Shown: positions 63,401-64,000 of the stretch, piece after piece
Numbering within the stretch: position 1 is the first letter of the stretch
How the letters are laid out: every line of letters starts with the position of its first letter
Assembly: GCA_028551475.1 (NCBI GenBank)
Contig: CM052358.1
Location: forward strand, 4,094,501 to 4,158,500
DNA: 64,000 bases
Source: Casuarina equisetifolia
Lineage: Eukaryota > Streptophyta > Magnoliopsida > Fagales > Casuarinaceae
Direction of reading: 5' to 3'
The notes under the pieces: generated by a model
Seen by the model: only the letters and a program-made list of their open reading frames with translations
Database searches by the model: none
What the model was told of the DNA's origin: nothing
Position numbers and translations under genes: made by a program

Positions 63401-64000
63401 TCGCATGCCGGTTTGGAGGCAAGGCCCATTGAGAACCATGGTTGTGATGCGTCTGCTTTTAACAGTGGTCCATTTCATCAGGGAAATCAAGTCCATTTCA
63501 TCTGGGCATGGGCCAGACGTAGAGCTGCTTCAGAATACTGTACGAGGAAGGCAGGTTTCCGTGTATTATAAAATAAAGTTCACGGAACCCAAGCTATAGA
63601 AGTCGTGCACGAAACCAAGCACAGTCCACGAATTTGGGACGTTTACGGGTCAAAAGTTTCGTTGGCGGCTTCAAAATTGTACGACTTCTAGATGAAAGAA
63701 AACTGAATGTCTTTTGTGTGCGTTTATTAGAAAACTTTCAAAGAAGGCGAGCTGAGTTCCACTTGTTTAGGTAAATGTCTTGTTAAGACGACTTAGAAAA
63801 GTCAATTCAACTAACTGGTCACTTGATATAATACGGATAAAGTTTTTGAAGTAACTAAAATTTATCAATAACTATAAGAGATTGTAATATAATCAAAGTA
63901 ATAAAGGAAAAATGTTTAATTGTAAAACTTCTTAAGTAATCTATTTTAGTAAATATTTACTGTGAATGAGCTGATTATAATTATATATAATTTTAAAATA
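57470..64000. other. No recognised gene
   Basis: Short open frames occur on both strands. The better ones are 58063-58356 (minus; basic, with RCKGIPRKRKGTWGRQCRC), 58376-58540 (plus; PAFAEMKPARIVVAESYV) and 61054-61398 (plus). None shows a family I know or a convincing exon structure. Parts may be decayed gene remnants. From about 63000 the sequence is AT-rich. Confidence 0.4.

Noticed and set aside
1-64000. CRISPR arrays, operons, riboswitches, rRNA or tRNA genes
   Set aside because: None seen. The sequence is plant nuclear DNA, and no tRNA cloverleaf or rRNA segment was recognised by eye.

Overview
This is nuclear DNA from a flowering plant, most likely a eudicot. The genes have short exons split by AT-rich introns, and all the products are plant-type: a mitochondrial ATP synthase OSCP, a plant telomerase reverse transcriptase, a plant makorin, a thylakoid PsbP-domain protein and a WIP zinc-finger factor. 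Intergenic DNA is AT-rich and full of old repeats.

Layout. About 1.6-5.6 kb (minus) holds a complete six-exon gene for OSCP. About 6-38 kb is a degenerate tandem segmental duplication. Unit A (about 6.1-23.1 kb) carries a broken subtilisin-like protease, a second protease relic and a fragment of the telomerase gene (exons 6-8). Unit B (about 23.6-38 kb) carries a more decayed protease, the matching relic and the main telomerase gene. Unit A is interrupted by an old Ty1-copia element (7.1-13.8 kb), which is itself split by a 3.2-kb giant inverted repeat with arms of about 1.25 kb.

About 32.1-40.8 kb (minus) is TERT with all twelve coding exons recognisable. As given, exon 9 holds one extra base that shifts the frame before the reverse-transcriptase motifs. 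About 42.7-48.4 kb (minus) is a makorin RING E3 ligase with two alternative last-exon choices. About 49.0-49.8 kb (plus) is a two-exon PsbP-domain lumenal protein (PPD4-like). About 50.9-51.9 kb (minus) is a two-exon small Cys-rich, probably plastid-targeted protein of unknown function. About 55.0-57.1 kb (minus) is a two-exon WIP-type C2H2 zinc-finger factor of the WIP2/4/5 group. In 57.1-64 kb I recognise no gene.

The genes do not form a pathway; this is ordinary plant gene neighbourhood order. The most notable points are the frame break in TERT, the makorin terminal-exon switch in which either choice restores the zinc-binding histidine, the large foldback element with matched base changes in its terminal hairpins, and the duplicated block linking proteases to TERT. 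All exon boundaries were inferred by eye from splice signals, reading phase and remembered family sequences; no alignment or search was run.
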